Shown here piece by piece: positions 34,471 to 42,434 of a stretch of DNA of 52,615 bases (its first letter is position 1; each line of letters begins with the position of its first letter). The translations under genes were made by a program, and so were the position numbers. This DNA is from an uncultured Dysosmobacter sp. (GTDB taxonomy: Bacteria; Bacillota; Clostridia; Oscillospirales; Oscillospiraceae), in NCBI GenBank assembly GCA_934563745.1, contig CAKTHE010000017.1, positions 1-52,615 on the forward strand. The letters run 5' to 3'. The notes beneath the pieces are model-generated. The model made no database searches and was not told the origin of the DNA. It worked only from the letters and a program-made list of their open reading frames with translations.

Positions 34471-34956
34471 ATGCGGCGTGCGGAACGAGAAGTGACGGAG
34501 CCTTCTCAGATCCGGAGGATTTTGGAGGAGGGGACGGTGCTGCACCTTGCCATGCACGGCGGCGCATATCCGTATCTTCTTCCGGTCAACTATGGGTTCA
34601 CCCTGGACGAAAGCGGGCTGACGCTGTTCTTCCACGGTGCCGGCGAGGGGCGTAAGGCCGCGCTTCTTGCCCAGGACGCCCGCGTCTGTGTGGAGATCGA
34701 CTGCGCACACCAGCTGATCCCCGCCCGGGACGGGCTTCCCTGCTCCGCCAGCTATGCCTATGCCAGCCTCGTCGGCCAGGGGGATGCCCGGCGGCTGGAT
34801 GATCCCCGGGATAAGGAGGCCGCCCTGGCCGCCATCGTATCCCATTACGGCGTGGCCCCCGGCCCGTTCGCTCCGGAAATTCTGGCGCGGACCGCTGTCT
34901 ATCGGATCCGGGTGGAATCCTATCAGGCCAAATGCCGGCCGGCCCTTCCCAACTGA
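34471..34956 (+). CDS. Pyridoxamine 5'-phosphate oxidase-fold protein, NimA-like
   Basis: A 161-residue protein of the split-barrel flavin-binding group that includes nitroimidazole-resistance proteins. Landmarks are VLHLAMHGGAYPYLLPVNYG, LFFHGAGEGRKAALL and VCVEIDCAHQL. These proteins are probably flavin reductases of unknown substrate. GGAGGGG precedes the ATG at 34471; an earlier ATG at 34450 is less well placed. Monocistronic between two terminators. Confidence 0.8.
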   Translation: MRRAEREVTEPSQIRRILEEGTVLHLAMHGGAYPYLLPVNYGFTLDESGLTLFFHGAGEGRKAALLAQDARVCVEIDCAHQLIPARDGLPCSASYAYASLVGQGDARRLDDPRDKEAALAAIVSHYGVAPGPFAPEILARTAVYRIRVESYQAKCRPALPN

Positions 34957-35029
34957 ACCGTCCCCGGTCCGGGAGTCGCCTTCTTTTTCTTTCAGGCTCC
35001 GGACATCGGAGTCCATTCCATAACACGAT

Positions 35030-35062
35030 AAAGAGCCGCTGCGATCTTCGCAGCGGCTCTTT
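35030..35062. terminator. Bidirectional terminator
   Basis: A 15-bp perfect stem (35030-35044 with 35048-35062) with T or A at both flanks, between two convergent genes. Confidence 0.85.
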
Positions 35063-35079
35063 TGGGTCCTTTCGGATCT

Positions 35080-37386
35080 TTACTTTTTCAGCACGCGCTT
35101 GATCCGGGCCTTTACCTCCGGTGTCAATACATGGGCCGCCGCCCGCACCGGAGCCGGCGGCAGCTTCAAAAACTGCCTGCGCACCCGTGCAAAGGGCTCC
35201 ATCTGATAGGCGGCAAAGAAGGCCGTCCGGTCCGCCGGCCGGGCAATGGGCGAAGCCAGGCGGGGATTGCCCGCAATGGCCCGCTCCGGCGGGAACGGGA
35301 CCCGCCCCAGCGGCAGCCGGTCAAACACATGGCTGGCATGCGCCGTATTGATCATCAGCAGCGAAACGCCCTGCAGCTGCTGCTCCGGCAGCTCGTCCGG
35401 ACGCAGGCCCCAGAAATCGCCCAGCGTAAAGTCGCCCACCCGGTTCATGGACGTATAGGGACACTGATAGCACGAAGGACGCAGGAACAGCGCCCGGCCG
35501 AAGGCCCGGCCGAATTCCGTGTGAAACAGCGGGGCCGAGTCCACCGCTCCGTCGGCGTACAGCAGCGTCAAATGACTGTCCTTCCAGCCGGTCACTTTAT
35601 TGCGGAAGCGAACGCCCTTGATGGCCTTCTTTTTCTCCTGCTCGGTCAGGCGGACCAAATCCTCCCACACGCCGGGAGACGGCACCCCGTGGCAGACCAG
35701 ATCGCAGGTCGTCAGATTTTCCGGCCGCTCCCCCAGGAACCGGTAAAGGCCGTCCACCTGACAGGGCGTTCCGGAAAAGAGCACGGGCCGGGTCTTGAGC
35801 AGCTCCTTCACCTCCTGATAGGTGTTGCCCAAGTCGCTCTGCACATATTTCGCGCCCCGCAGCCGCCACAGGTCCTTTTTCTGAAAGCAGGCAATGTGCC
35901 GCAGGTGCTGCCGGTCATCCATTGCCGCGCCGAACACCACGCCGCCGCTCTCCAGGGTATCCTCCGCCAGGGCCGAAAACACCCCGCCGGAGGTGGAATC
36001 CCGGCGAATGAGCTCATCCCGGTTCCAGGCGGCAAACACGGCCGGCAGCTGCCTGCGCTCCCGCTGGTTCAGCACCGGGCAGACGGCCGTACACGCCCCG
36101 CAGTGGACGCAGCGCGCAGGATCCACACGGGGGTAAAGAAATCCCTCTTTATCCCGCTCCATTTCAATGGCTCCGGTCGGGCAGCCGCTGCGGCAGGCGT
36201 CGCAGCCCGTGCAAAGGCTGTGATCCGCCAGCTTCGGCAGACCGCTTGCTTCCTCCGCCGTTTTCAGCGACGCCTCCCCTTCGCAGGGACGGCCGGCCAG
36301 CGCGTCAGCAAGATAGGCAAGGGAGCTGCCCCGGGCCTCTTCCAGCCGCCGCTCCACCGCCGCATAGTCGATGAGGATGCCCAGATCGTCCGTATCCCCC
36401 TTGCCGATGATCCGCCCGGTCAGGCCCAGCGTGCTCAGCAGGCTGTACGTCCGGGAGCGTTCCGGCGCAGCCATCTCGCTGGGGGCCACCGCCGTAAAGA
36501 AGGGCTTTTGGAACTGAACGGAAAACACCGTCCCGTGGAAGGAGTTGGTACACACATAGCTGGCCGAACGGAACAGACTTAAAAATTCCGCCGGACCGGC
36601 GCTCATCACGCAGTGGGCTCCGGGATGCACCTTCTGCCGGATCCCGCACAGCTGCACCACCGGCAGCCCGGTCTCCGCGGCCAGACGCTCGATATACGGA
36701 CTCAGCGCCCCGGGCTTGCTGATGCAGTAGCACAGGATATATCCGTCCGGAAACAGCGGCGGTGCCGCCAGAGCCGCCCACTGCTCCTGCCGCAGCAGCA
36801 GCGTGGGATCCAGCACCACCGGAACTTCCCGACCGGTAATTTCCCGCACGATCTGCTGCCCCTGCCGCTCCCGCACGGCGATGTGGGAAAAGCCGGCCAG
36901 GTAGGTCCGCAGCTCCTCCGTCATGCCGTCGGGGATCGAAGGGATGCCGAACGACGGCGCGTAGGCGATCTTCCGCCCGGGGGCAAATGCGCCGAAATAA
37001 ACCGGGTCAAAGCGGCCGTCGGGAAAAATCTTCGGATTCCAGATCTGGTCGCTGCCGGAGAGATACACATCATAGGCAGGGCAGTTGTTCCGCAGCTCGT
37101 CAAAGCTTTCATAGCGGTGCCCGGTCAAGGAAAGATGCTCGGCTGCAAACCGCTCAAATCGGTCGTACCGTGTCTTGAGCACGTTATAATGCAGGGCCGT
37201 ATGCACATCCGACGCAGCCGCATGGACGGAGGACGGCTTTTGAAACAGTGCATTGTCCTGATGCACATAGTAGTTGATGATTTCACACTCGCTGCCCAGC
37301 GAACGCACCGCCTGCTGCGTGGCACAGGCCTGGAGCACCGCCCCGTAATGGTGAATATGATAAAAGGTCGTTAAACCGGTTTTCAA
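35080..37386 (-). CDS. Polysaccharide pyruvyltransferase fused to FrhB-type iron-sulphur protein
   Basis: A 768-residue fusion. Residues 1-385 form a polysaccharide pyruvyltransferase (CsaB/WcaK type): TTFYHIHHYGAVLQ start, YLSGSDQIWNPK and YVCTNSFHGTVFSVQF. Two 4Fe-4S motifs follow (CTGCDACRSGCP near 392 and CVHCGACTAVCP near 427). The rest resembles the beta subunit of coenzyme F420 hydrogenase (FrhB), with SGTPCQVDGLYRFLG and a C-terminal GDFTLGDFWGL. I chose a TTG at 37386 after AAGGA; longer frames overlap the upstream gene. Ketal pyruvate on cell-wall polymer is what SLH domains bind, so this could support anchoring of the giant protein, but that link is inference. Confidence 0.85.
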   Translation of the reverse strand: MKTGLTTFYHIHHYGAVLQACATQQAVRSLGSECEIINYYVHQDNALFQKPSSVHAAASDVHTALHYNVLKTRYDRFERFAAEHLSLTGHRYESFDELRNNCPAYDVYLSGSDQIWNPKIFPDGRFDPVYFGAFAPGRKIAYAPSFGIPSIPDGMTEELRTYLAGFSHIAVRERQGQQIVREITGREVPVVLDPTLLLRQEQWAALAAPPLFPDGYILCYCISKPGALSPYIERLAAETGLPVVQLCGIRQKVHPGAHCVMSAGPAEFLSLFRSASYVCTNSFHGTVFSVQFQKPFFTAVAPSEMAAPERSRTYSLLSTLGLTGRIIGKGDTDDLGILIDYAAVERRLEEARGSSLAYLADALAGRPCEGEASLKTAEEASGLPKLADHSLCTGCDACRSGCPTGAIEMERDKEGFLYPRVDPARCVHCGACTAVCPVLNQRERRQLPAVFAAWNRDELIRRDSTSGGVFSALAEDTLESGGVVFGAAMDDRQHLRHIACFQKKDLWRLRGAKYVQSDLGNTYQEVKELLKTRPVLFSGTPCQVDGLYRFLGERPENLTTCDLVCHGVPSPGVWEDLVRLTEQEKKKAIKGVRFRNKVTGWKDSHLTLLYADGAVDSAPLFHTEFGRAFGRALFLRPSCYQCPYTSMNRVGDFTLGDFWGLRPDELPEQQLQGVSLLMINTAHASHVFDRLPLGRVPFPPERAIAGNPRLASPIARPADRTAFFAAYQMEPFARVRRQFLKLPPAPVRAAAHVLTPEVKARIKRVLKK

Positions 37387-37451
37387 GGAGCGTCCTTCCT
37401 TTCGTTTATCCGTTCCGCACCGGGAGGGGACTGCCCGCCCGGCCTGCCGTC

Positions 37452-37958
37452 TCACTGCTCATCCAGCAGCGCCGCCGGATCCCTGGGGACCAAAAGATCG
37501 TCCTCCGCCACCCACTCGGCGACGGGCACCTCTTCAAACTCCTCCGGCGTGCGGCGAATGATCACCTTCTCAAGTCCGGAATTGATCACTAGGCGGCGGC
37601 ACATGGCACAGCTGGTGGCATCCTCCAGCAAACGTCCGGTCTGGGCATCCTTCCCCACAAGATACAGCGTGCCGCCCACGATGTCCCGCCGGGACGCGGA
37701 AATAATCGCGTTGGCCTCGGCGTGGACGCTGCGGCAAAGCTCATACCGCTCGCCGCGGGGGATCTTCAGGACCTGGCGGGAGCAATATCCCATATCCGTG
37801 CAGTTGGCCCGGCCCCGGGGCGCGCCGTTATAGCCGGTGGCAATGATCTCATCATTTTTGACGATGATGGCGCCGTAGACCCGGCGCAGGCAGGTCGCCC
37901 GCTCCAGAACGGTCTCGGCAATATCCAGGTAATAGTTTTCCTTGCTGATTCGGCTCAT
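37452..37958 (-). CDS. Deoxycytidylate/cytidine deaminase family protein
   Basis: A 168-residue zinc deaminase, most like dCMP deaminase (ComEB). The zinc site is HAEANAI (His and catalytic Glu) plus SCAMCRR (two Cys). YLDIAETVLERATCLRRVYGAIIVKND is the usual start; dUMP produced would feed dTMP synthesis. Its stop is 65 bases from the start of the fusion protein, same strand. Confidence 0.9.
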   Translation of the reverse strand: MSRISKENYYLDIAETVLERATCLRRVYGAIIVKNDEIIATGYNGAPRGRANCTDMGYCSRQVLKIPRGERYELCRSVHAEANAIISASRRDIVGGTLYLVGKDAQTGRLLEDATSCAMCRRLVINSGLEKVIIRRTPEEFEEVPVAEWVAEDDLLVPRDPAALLDEQ

Positions 37959-38033
37959 ACGCGCACCTCCCGCAATTTTGGAACACTCCTATTTTACAAC
38001 AGCTTGTCTGCATTTTGCAAGTCGCAGCCGGCA

Positions 38034-39032
38034 TCAAGCTTTTCCGGACCGGACGGCGATCAGCTCCGCCGCCACGGAGACGGCAATCTCCTCCGGCGTT
38101 TCGGCGCCGATGGCCAGGCCGATGGGCGCGTGCACCCGCGCATACTCCTCCGCCGTGAAGCCGGCGGCCAGCAGCCGCTCCCGGCACAGCGCCAGCTTCT
38201 TGCGGCTTCCGATGCAGCCCAGATACCGGGCGCCGCTGCGCAGCGTCCGGGAAAGCACCTCATAATCCGCCAGATGGCCCCGGGTCATGATCACCACATA
38301 ATCGTCCGGGCTGATCTGCACCTGCTCCTGCAGGCAGGCAAAGTCCCCGCAAAGGACCCGCTCTGCCCCCGGAAAACGCGTCCGGTCGGCAAATTCCGGC
38401 CGGTCGTCGTAGATCACGGTCCGAAAGCCCACCCGCTCCAGCACCGGTGCCAGAGCCTGGGAAACATGCCCCCCGCCGAAAATATACACAAGGCCGGCCC
38501 GGGCAATGGGAATGGACAGCCAACGCTCCTCCCCTTCCGCCAATACGGAGCGGCCGGTCAGCAGCGTTCCGCGCAGCGCCGCCGGTATGCGCGCATCTTC
38601 GGCCGAAGCCACCAGCGTCTCCCGGACCGCATCTCCATCCAGCCGGCGGACCAGCCAGGCGCTTTCGCTCCCCCCGGCGGCCCGCTCCGCCGCCCGCATC
38701 ACCGCGGCTGCGGAACCGTCTGCCGGCAGATATTGAAAATGGACCGTCACATCGCCGCCGCAGACCATGCCCAGGCTGGCCGCGGCCCCGGGCGTAAAGC
38801 AGTAAGCCCGGGATGTGCTCTCCCCCCGGCTCAGCAGCTGGCCTGAGAGCTTCTGGCTCTCATATTCCACGTTTCCTCCGCCGATGGTCCCGGCGCTGTG
38901 TCCGTCCTGAAACACCGCCATCATCGCCCCGGCATGCCGGGGCGTGGAACCGCCCGAACGCAGAATGCTGACCAGCATGACCGGCCGTCCCGCCTCCAAC
39001 TCCTCCGCCGTCTGCCTGAAAAATTCCCGCAT
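38034..39032 (-). CDS. XdhC-family protein
   Basis: A 332-residue protein with the XdhC/CoxI pattern: SILRSGGSTPRHAGAMMAVF, GTIGGGNVEYE near residue 50, then a Rossmann-like C-terminal domain with YIFGGGHVSQALAPVLERVGF and GCIGSRKK. XdhC helps insert sulphurated molybdenum cofactor into xanthine dehydrogenase-type enzymes. No such enzyme lies in this window, so the partner is elsewhere. AAAAGGAAGGGAG precedes the ATG, and a promoter is at 39115-39143. Confidence 0.87.
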   Translation of the reverse strand: MREFFRQTAEELEAGRPVMLVSILRSGGSTPRHAGAMMAVFQDGHSAGTIGGGNVEYESQKLSGQLLSRGESTSRAYCFTPGAAASLGMVCGGDVTVHFQYLPADGSAAAVMRAAERAAGGSESAWLVRRLDGDAVRETLVASAEDARIPAALRGTLLTGRSVLAEGEERWLSIPIARAGLVYIFGGGHVSQALAPVLERVGFRTVIYDDRPEFADRTRFPGAERVLCGDFACLQEQVQISPDDYVVIMTRGHLADYEVLSRTLRSGARYLGCIGSRKKLALCRERLLAAGFTAEEYARVHAPIGLAIGAETPEEIAVSVAAELIAVRSGKA

Positions 39033-39114
39033 GGACGCCGCTCCCTTCCTTTTTTGAACTAAACCCCTGCCGCTGAACCGTCCCTTCCGTCGGGCCGCCG
39101 CAGAATTTTTTCTG

Positions 39115-39143
39115 ATTTTACCATCTCACACCGCATTTGACAA
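39115..39143 (-). promoter_or_regulatory. XdhC gene promoter
   Basis: On the minus strand TTGTCA (39143-39138), a 17-bp spacer and TAAAAT (39120-39115). Confidence 0.7.
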
Positions 39144-39172
39144 GGAAATCCCTCTGATCTTGCGAAAACGCC

Positions 39173-39202
39173 TTGACTTTCCCGCACCCGCGCGCTTACA
39201 AT
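39173..39202 (+). promoter_or_regulatory. Flippase gene promoter
   Basis: TTGACT (39173-39178), an 18-bp spacer and TACAAT (39197-39202), divergent from the XdhC promoter. Confidence 0.7.
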
Positions 39203-39231
39203 GAAGCGTTGACGTCGAAGGAGGTGCTTTT

Positions 39232-40848
39232 ATGCAGAAAAATACGGAGCGTTCCATGCTGCTTCAGGGCACCATCCTGGCCGCGGCCGGCGTGCTGACC
39301 AAGGTCATCGGCTTTCTTTACCGGGTCCCGATGGCGAACCTTCTGGGCAACGCCGGCAACGGGATCTACTCGGTCTCCTACGGGATCTATAACATTGCCC
39401 TGACGCTGTCCTCGTGCAGCATGCCCCTGGCCGTATCCAAGCTGGTCTCCGCGCGGATCGCCCGGGACGATGAGGCCGGCGCCCGGCGGGCCTTTCGGGA
39501 TGCCCTGCTGTTTGCCGCCCTGGCCGGTGCTCTGGCTGCGGTGCTGCTGTTTGCGGGCGCCGACTCCTTGGAGGCTCTTTATCACCGGCCCGGACTGGCC
39601 AAGCCCCTCCGGATCCTGGCGCCCACCACCTTTGTGGTGGCCCTTCTGGGGACCTTTCGGGGCTGGTTCCAGGGGCACGGCAGCATGATCCCCACCGCCG
39701 TCTCCCAGATTTTGGAGCAGATCTTCAATGCCTTTGTCAGTGTGATCGCCGCCTGGCAGCTGACCCGGATCTATGCTTCCGATCCGCAGGTATCCGCCTA
39801 CGGGGCCGCCGGCGGCACGCTGGGCACACTGGCCGGCGCCGCTGTGGGGCTGATTGTGGTCGGATTCTGGTTTTTCCGGACGACAGCTGCCCGCCGCCCC
39901 CGCATCACTGCTCCGGAGGAACCCCACGCCCTGATCCTGCGTCAGCTGATCTTAACGGTGATCCCCGTAATCCTCAGCCAGACCATCTATCAGATTGGCT
40001 ATACCCTGGACGACTTTCTCTTCGGCAACCTGATGGCTCTGCGCGGTCTGGCCGACGCCGCCATCAGTGCGCTGCAGGGCGTCTTCAACACCCAGTATAA
40101 CCAGCTGGTCAATCTGCCGGTGGCGGTCGCCACGGCCCTGGCCGCCTCCACCATTCCCGGGATCGTTTCCGCGTCGGTATCCGGTTCCCGCCGGGAGGCG
40201 CACCGGAAGATGACGGCCGTGCTGAAGCTGAATATGGCCGTCGCCATTCCCAGCGCCGTGGGCATGGCCGTGCTGGCCCGGCCCATCATGCATCTGCTTT
40301 TCCCCAGTCTGGGGGAGTTGGAGGATCTGGCGGTACGCCTGCTGCAGACCGGTTCCTCCGCGGCTGTCTTCTACGCCCTATCCACCGTTACCACCGCCAT
40401 TTTGCAGGCCAGCGACCATATGCGCATTCCGGTGCAGCACTGTGCCGTGTCCCTGGGCATTCACGGGCTGCTGGTATATGTGCTGCTGCGCTTCACGCCC
40501 CTGGGCGTGTACGGGCTGGTGATCGGCAACGTCTCCTTCCCGCTTCTGGTATCCGTACTCAACTGCCGCTCCCTGAGCCGGCTGCTGCGCTACCGCTGGA
40601 AGTACGCCCGCATGTTCGGCGTCCCCCTGACCTGCGCGGCCGGCATGGGCCTTTGCACCTGGGGCAGCTACCGTCTGGCCGCCCTGATCCTGCCCGCCTG
40701 GCTGGGGCTGGTGTTCTCGGTGATCCTGTCTGTCGCCGTTTACGGCTACCTTTTGCTGCGGCTGCATTGCTTTGCGGACCGGCAGCTGCTGGATCTGCCC
40801 ATGGGCAGCCGGCTGCTGGCCCTCTCCAAACGGCTGGAGGGGCGCTGA
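39232..40848 (+). CDS. MOP-superfamily flippase, SpoVB/MurJ-like
   Basis: A 538-residue membrane protein with about fourteen helices. It opens with LLQGTILAAAGVLTKVIGFLYR and contains ALRGLADAAISALQGVFN, typical of polysaccharide biosynthesis/SpoVB family flippases which move lipid-linked sugars such as lipid II across the membrane. In spore-formers several paralogues exist; whether this is the sporulation one is not determinable. GAAGGAGGTG precedes the ATG. Confidence 0.88.
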   Translation: MQKNTERSMLLQGTILAAAGVLTKVIGFLYRVPMANLLGNAGNGIYSVSYGIYNIALTLSSCSMPLAVSKLVSARIARDDEAGARRAFRDALLFAALAGALAAVLLFAGADSLEALYHRPGLAKPLRILAPTTFVVALLGTFRGWFQGHGSMIPTAVSQILEQIFNAFVSVIAAWQLTRIYASDPQVSAYGAAGGTLGTLAGAAVGLIVVGFWFFRTTAARRPRITAPEEPHALILRQLILTVIPVILSQTIYQIGYTLDDFLFGNLMALRGLADAAISALQGVFNTQYNQLVNLPVAVATALAASTIPGIVSASVSGSRREAHRKMTAVLKLNMAVAIPSAVGMAVLARPIMHLLFPSLGELEDLAVRLLQTGSSAAVFYALSTVTTAILQASDHMRIPVQHCAVSLGIHGLLVYVLLRFTPLGVYGLVIGNVSFPLLVSVLNCRSLSRLLRYRWKYARMFGVPLTCAAGMGLCTWGSYRLAALILPAWLGLVFSVILSVAVYGYLLLRLHCFADRQLLDLPMGSRLLALSKRLEGR

Positions 40849-40869
40849 GCCGCGTTCAGATGATTCATC

Positions 40870-40900
40870 GGAACGGCACCTTCGGTGGCCGTTCCCTTTT
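40870..40900 (+). terminator. Flippase gene terminator
   Basis: A GGAACGGC...GCCGTTCC stem with one bulge and a short T run just after the stop. Confidence 0.7.
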
Positions 40901-40923
40901 CATAAATAAGCCTATTACTCCGC

Positions 40924-40951
40924 TTGACTTTTTCAGCCGGTCTGCTATACT
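40924..40951 (+). promoter_or_regulatory. Promoter of the heavy-metal-associated protein gene
   Basis: TTGACT (40924-40929), a 16-bp spacer and TATACT (40946-40951). Confidence 0.7.
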
Positions 40952-40992
40952 TTTGGAAAGAAGCGGTCCCGCTCCGTTTTTTTCACGCAGTA

Positions 40993-41008
40993 GTTAGGAA
41001 TGCCTAAC
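40993..41008. promoter_or_regulatory. DtxR-like inverted repeat in the leader
   Basis: GTTAGG, AATG, CCTAAC: a perfect 6-4-6 inverted repeat, 41 bases after the -10 box. It resembles the TTAGG...CCTAA half-sites of DtxR/IdeR-type metal repressors. It could also act as an RNA hairpin, as flanking ACGC/GCGT can partly extend it. Confidence 0.45.
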
Positions 41009-41062
41009 CGCGTGCTTCCCGCGGCCGGTCCGGCCCATATCCATTTTTTAAGAAAGGTCCTG

Positions 41063-41332
41063 ATGAACAGCATGATCCAGACAACGATCCGCGTAAGCGG
41101 CATGCAGTGCAGCATGTGCGAAAGCCATATCAACGAGGCCGTGCGCAAGGCGTTCCCCTCTGTGAAAAAGGTCACCTCCTCCCATACCCGCGGAGAAACG
41201 GTGATCCTCTCGGAAGAGGAGCTGCCCGCACAGGCTCTGCAGAAGGCCATCAACGACACTGGGTACGAAGCCGGCGCCGTCACTGCGGCGCCCTATGAGA
41301 AGAAAGGTCTTTTCTCCATCTTCCACAAGTAA
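41063..41332 (+). CDS. Small heavy-metal-associated domain protein
   Basis: An 89-residue protein with one ferredoxin-like HMA domain: IRVSGMQCSMCESHINEAV carries the CxxC pair that binds soft metals such as copper. A ten-residue extension with KKGLFSIFHK ends it. Such proteins hand metal to a pump or enzyme, or act as small accessory proteins of Feo iron systems. AGAAAGG precedes the ATG at 41063. No transporter partner is adjacent. Confidence 0.8.
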   Translation: MNSMIQTTIRVSGMQCSMCESHINEAVRKAFPSVKKVTSSHTRGETVILSEEELPAQALQKAINDTGYEAGAVTAAPYEKKGLFSIFHK

Positions 41333-41400
41333 GCGCACCCGGCCACAGGCAGACTGCCGGAAGGCACCTTCCCGCAAAAGCCGGATCCCACTTTTCTTTT

Positions 41401-41443
41401 AAAAAAACAGTCGCCGGACAGAAGGTTCTGTCCGGCGGCTGTT
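41401..41443 (-). terminator. Terminator of the carbamoyltransferase operon
   Basis: A 17-bp stem with one mismatch (41406-41422 with 41427-41443), 4-base loop and seven T residues on the minus strand, 25 bases after the carbamate kinase stop. Confidence 0.9.
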
Positions 41444-41467
41444 CGTATGTGGTTCAGGAGGGTCCGC

Positions 41468-42412
41468 TCAGCTGCGCACGGGCAGCGAGCTGCGGATCTC
41501 CGTCCCGATCTCGCCCCGCAGAGCGGCACGCAGATTGGAAAGGGAGGTAATAATGGCCCTGCGCTTGGGATCGTCCCGCACAAAGTCGATGGACGCTTCC
41601 ACTTTGGGCAACATGCTGCCCGGGGCAAACTGTTCCTGCGCGATGTAATCCTCCATGGTGGACACATCCACCCGGTCCAGCGGGCGCTGCTCCGGCGTAC
41701 CCCAGTTGATGGATACCTGGTCCACAGCCGTCAGCAAAAACAGCGCGTCTGCGTCGATCAGCCGGGCCAGAGCCGCCGAGGCATAATCCTTATCGATCAC
41801 CGCCGGCACACCCTGCAGCCGTCCATCCTTGGAAATGACGGGGATCCCGCCGCCGCCGCAGGCAATCACCTGGCAGCCGCTGTCGATCAGATGCAGAATG
41901 ACATCCTTTTCAATGATGTCCCGGGGCTTGGGCGAGGGCACCATTCTGCGGTAGCCCCGGCCGGCATCCTCTTTAAACACGTATCCATCCCGCGCCAGCA
42001 GTTGGCTCTCTTCCCGGGTGTAAAAACTGCCGATGGGCTTGGTGGGATTCTGAAACGCCGGATCCTCTTCGCTGACCAGCACCTGCGTCACGACAGTAGC
42101 CGGCTGGCGGTCGATCCCCCGGGCCTTCAGCTCCTCGCCCAGCACGTTTTGAATGTGATACCCGATGTACCCCTGGGTCATGGCGTCGCACTCCGGCAGC
42201 GGCATGTTCGGAACCGGCTGGCCGGCCCGGTGGGTATATTCCATGGCCAGATTGACGGATCCGACCTGGGGGCCGTTCCCGTGCACCAGCGCCACCGTAT
42301 GACCATCCGCGATGAGATCCGCCACCGGATGCATCGCTTCATGCAGCATGGAAAGCTGCTCTTCCGGCGTGGTGCCCAGGGCATTGCCGCCGATTGAAAC
42401 AACGACTTTCAT
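41468..42412 (-). CDS. Carbamate kinase
   Basis: A 314-residue amino acid kinase family enzyme of standard length that makes ATP from carbamoyl phosphate and ADP. Landmarks: VVSIGGNALG at the start, VHGNGPQVG near residue 44, YTREESQ, VIACGGGGIPVI near 210 and VIDKDYASAALA. The ATG at 42412 follows AGAGGA. Last gene of a seven-gene operon, where it would drain the carbamoyl phosphate produced by the three preceding gene products, as AllK does in the Escherichia coli allantoin/oxamate system. No arginine deiminase genes accompany it. Confidence 0.95.
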   Translation of the reverse strand: MKVVVSIGGNALGTTPEEQLSMLHEAMHPVADLIADGHTVALVHGNGPQVGSVNLAMEYTHRAGQPVPNMPLPECDAMTQGYIGYHIQNVLGEELKARGIDRQPATVVTQVLVSEEDPAFQNPTKPIGSFYTREESQLLARDGYVFKEDAGRGYRRMVPSPKPRDIIEKDVILHLIDSGCQVIACGGGGIPVISKDGRLQGVPAVIDKDYASAALARLIDADALFLLTAVDQVSINWGTPEQRPLDRVDVSTMEDYIAQEQFAPGSMLPKVEASIDFVRDDPKRRAIITSLSNLRAALRGEIGTEIRSSLPVRS

Positions 42413-42434
42413 TTGGTCCTCTGATCCTCCTCTG

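Noticed and set aside
38034..39032. XdhC as a sign of a selenium- or molybdenum-dependent purine catabolic locus
   Set aside because: No xanthine dehydrogenase subunit, selenium gene or ring-opening enzyme lies nearby, and it is separated from the PucR operon by other genes and terminators.
41468..42412. Carbamate kinase as part of an arginine deiminase operon
   Set aside because: There is no arginine deiminase, ornithine carbamoyltransferase or arginine/ornithine antiporter; the neighbours are the FdrA-type set.
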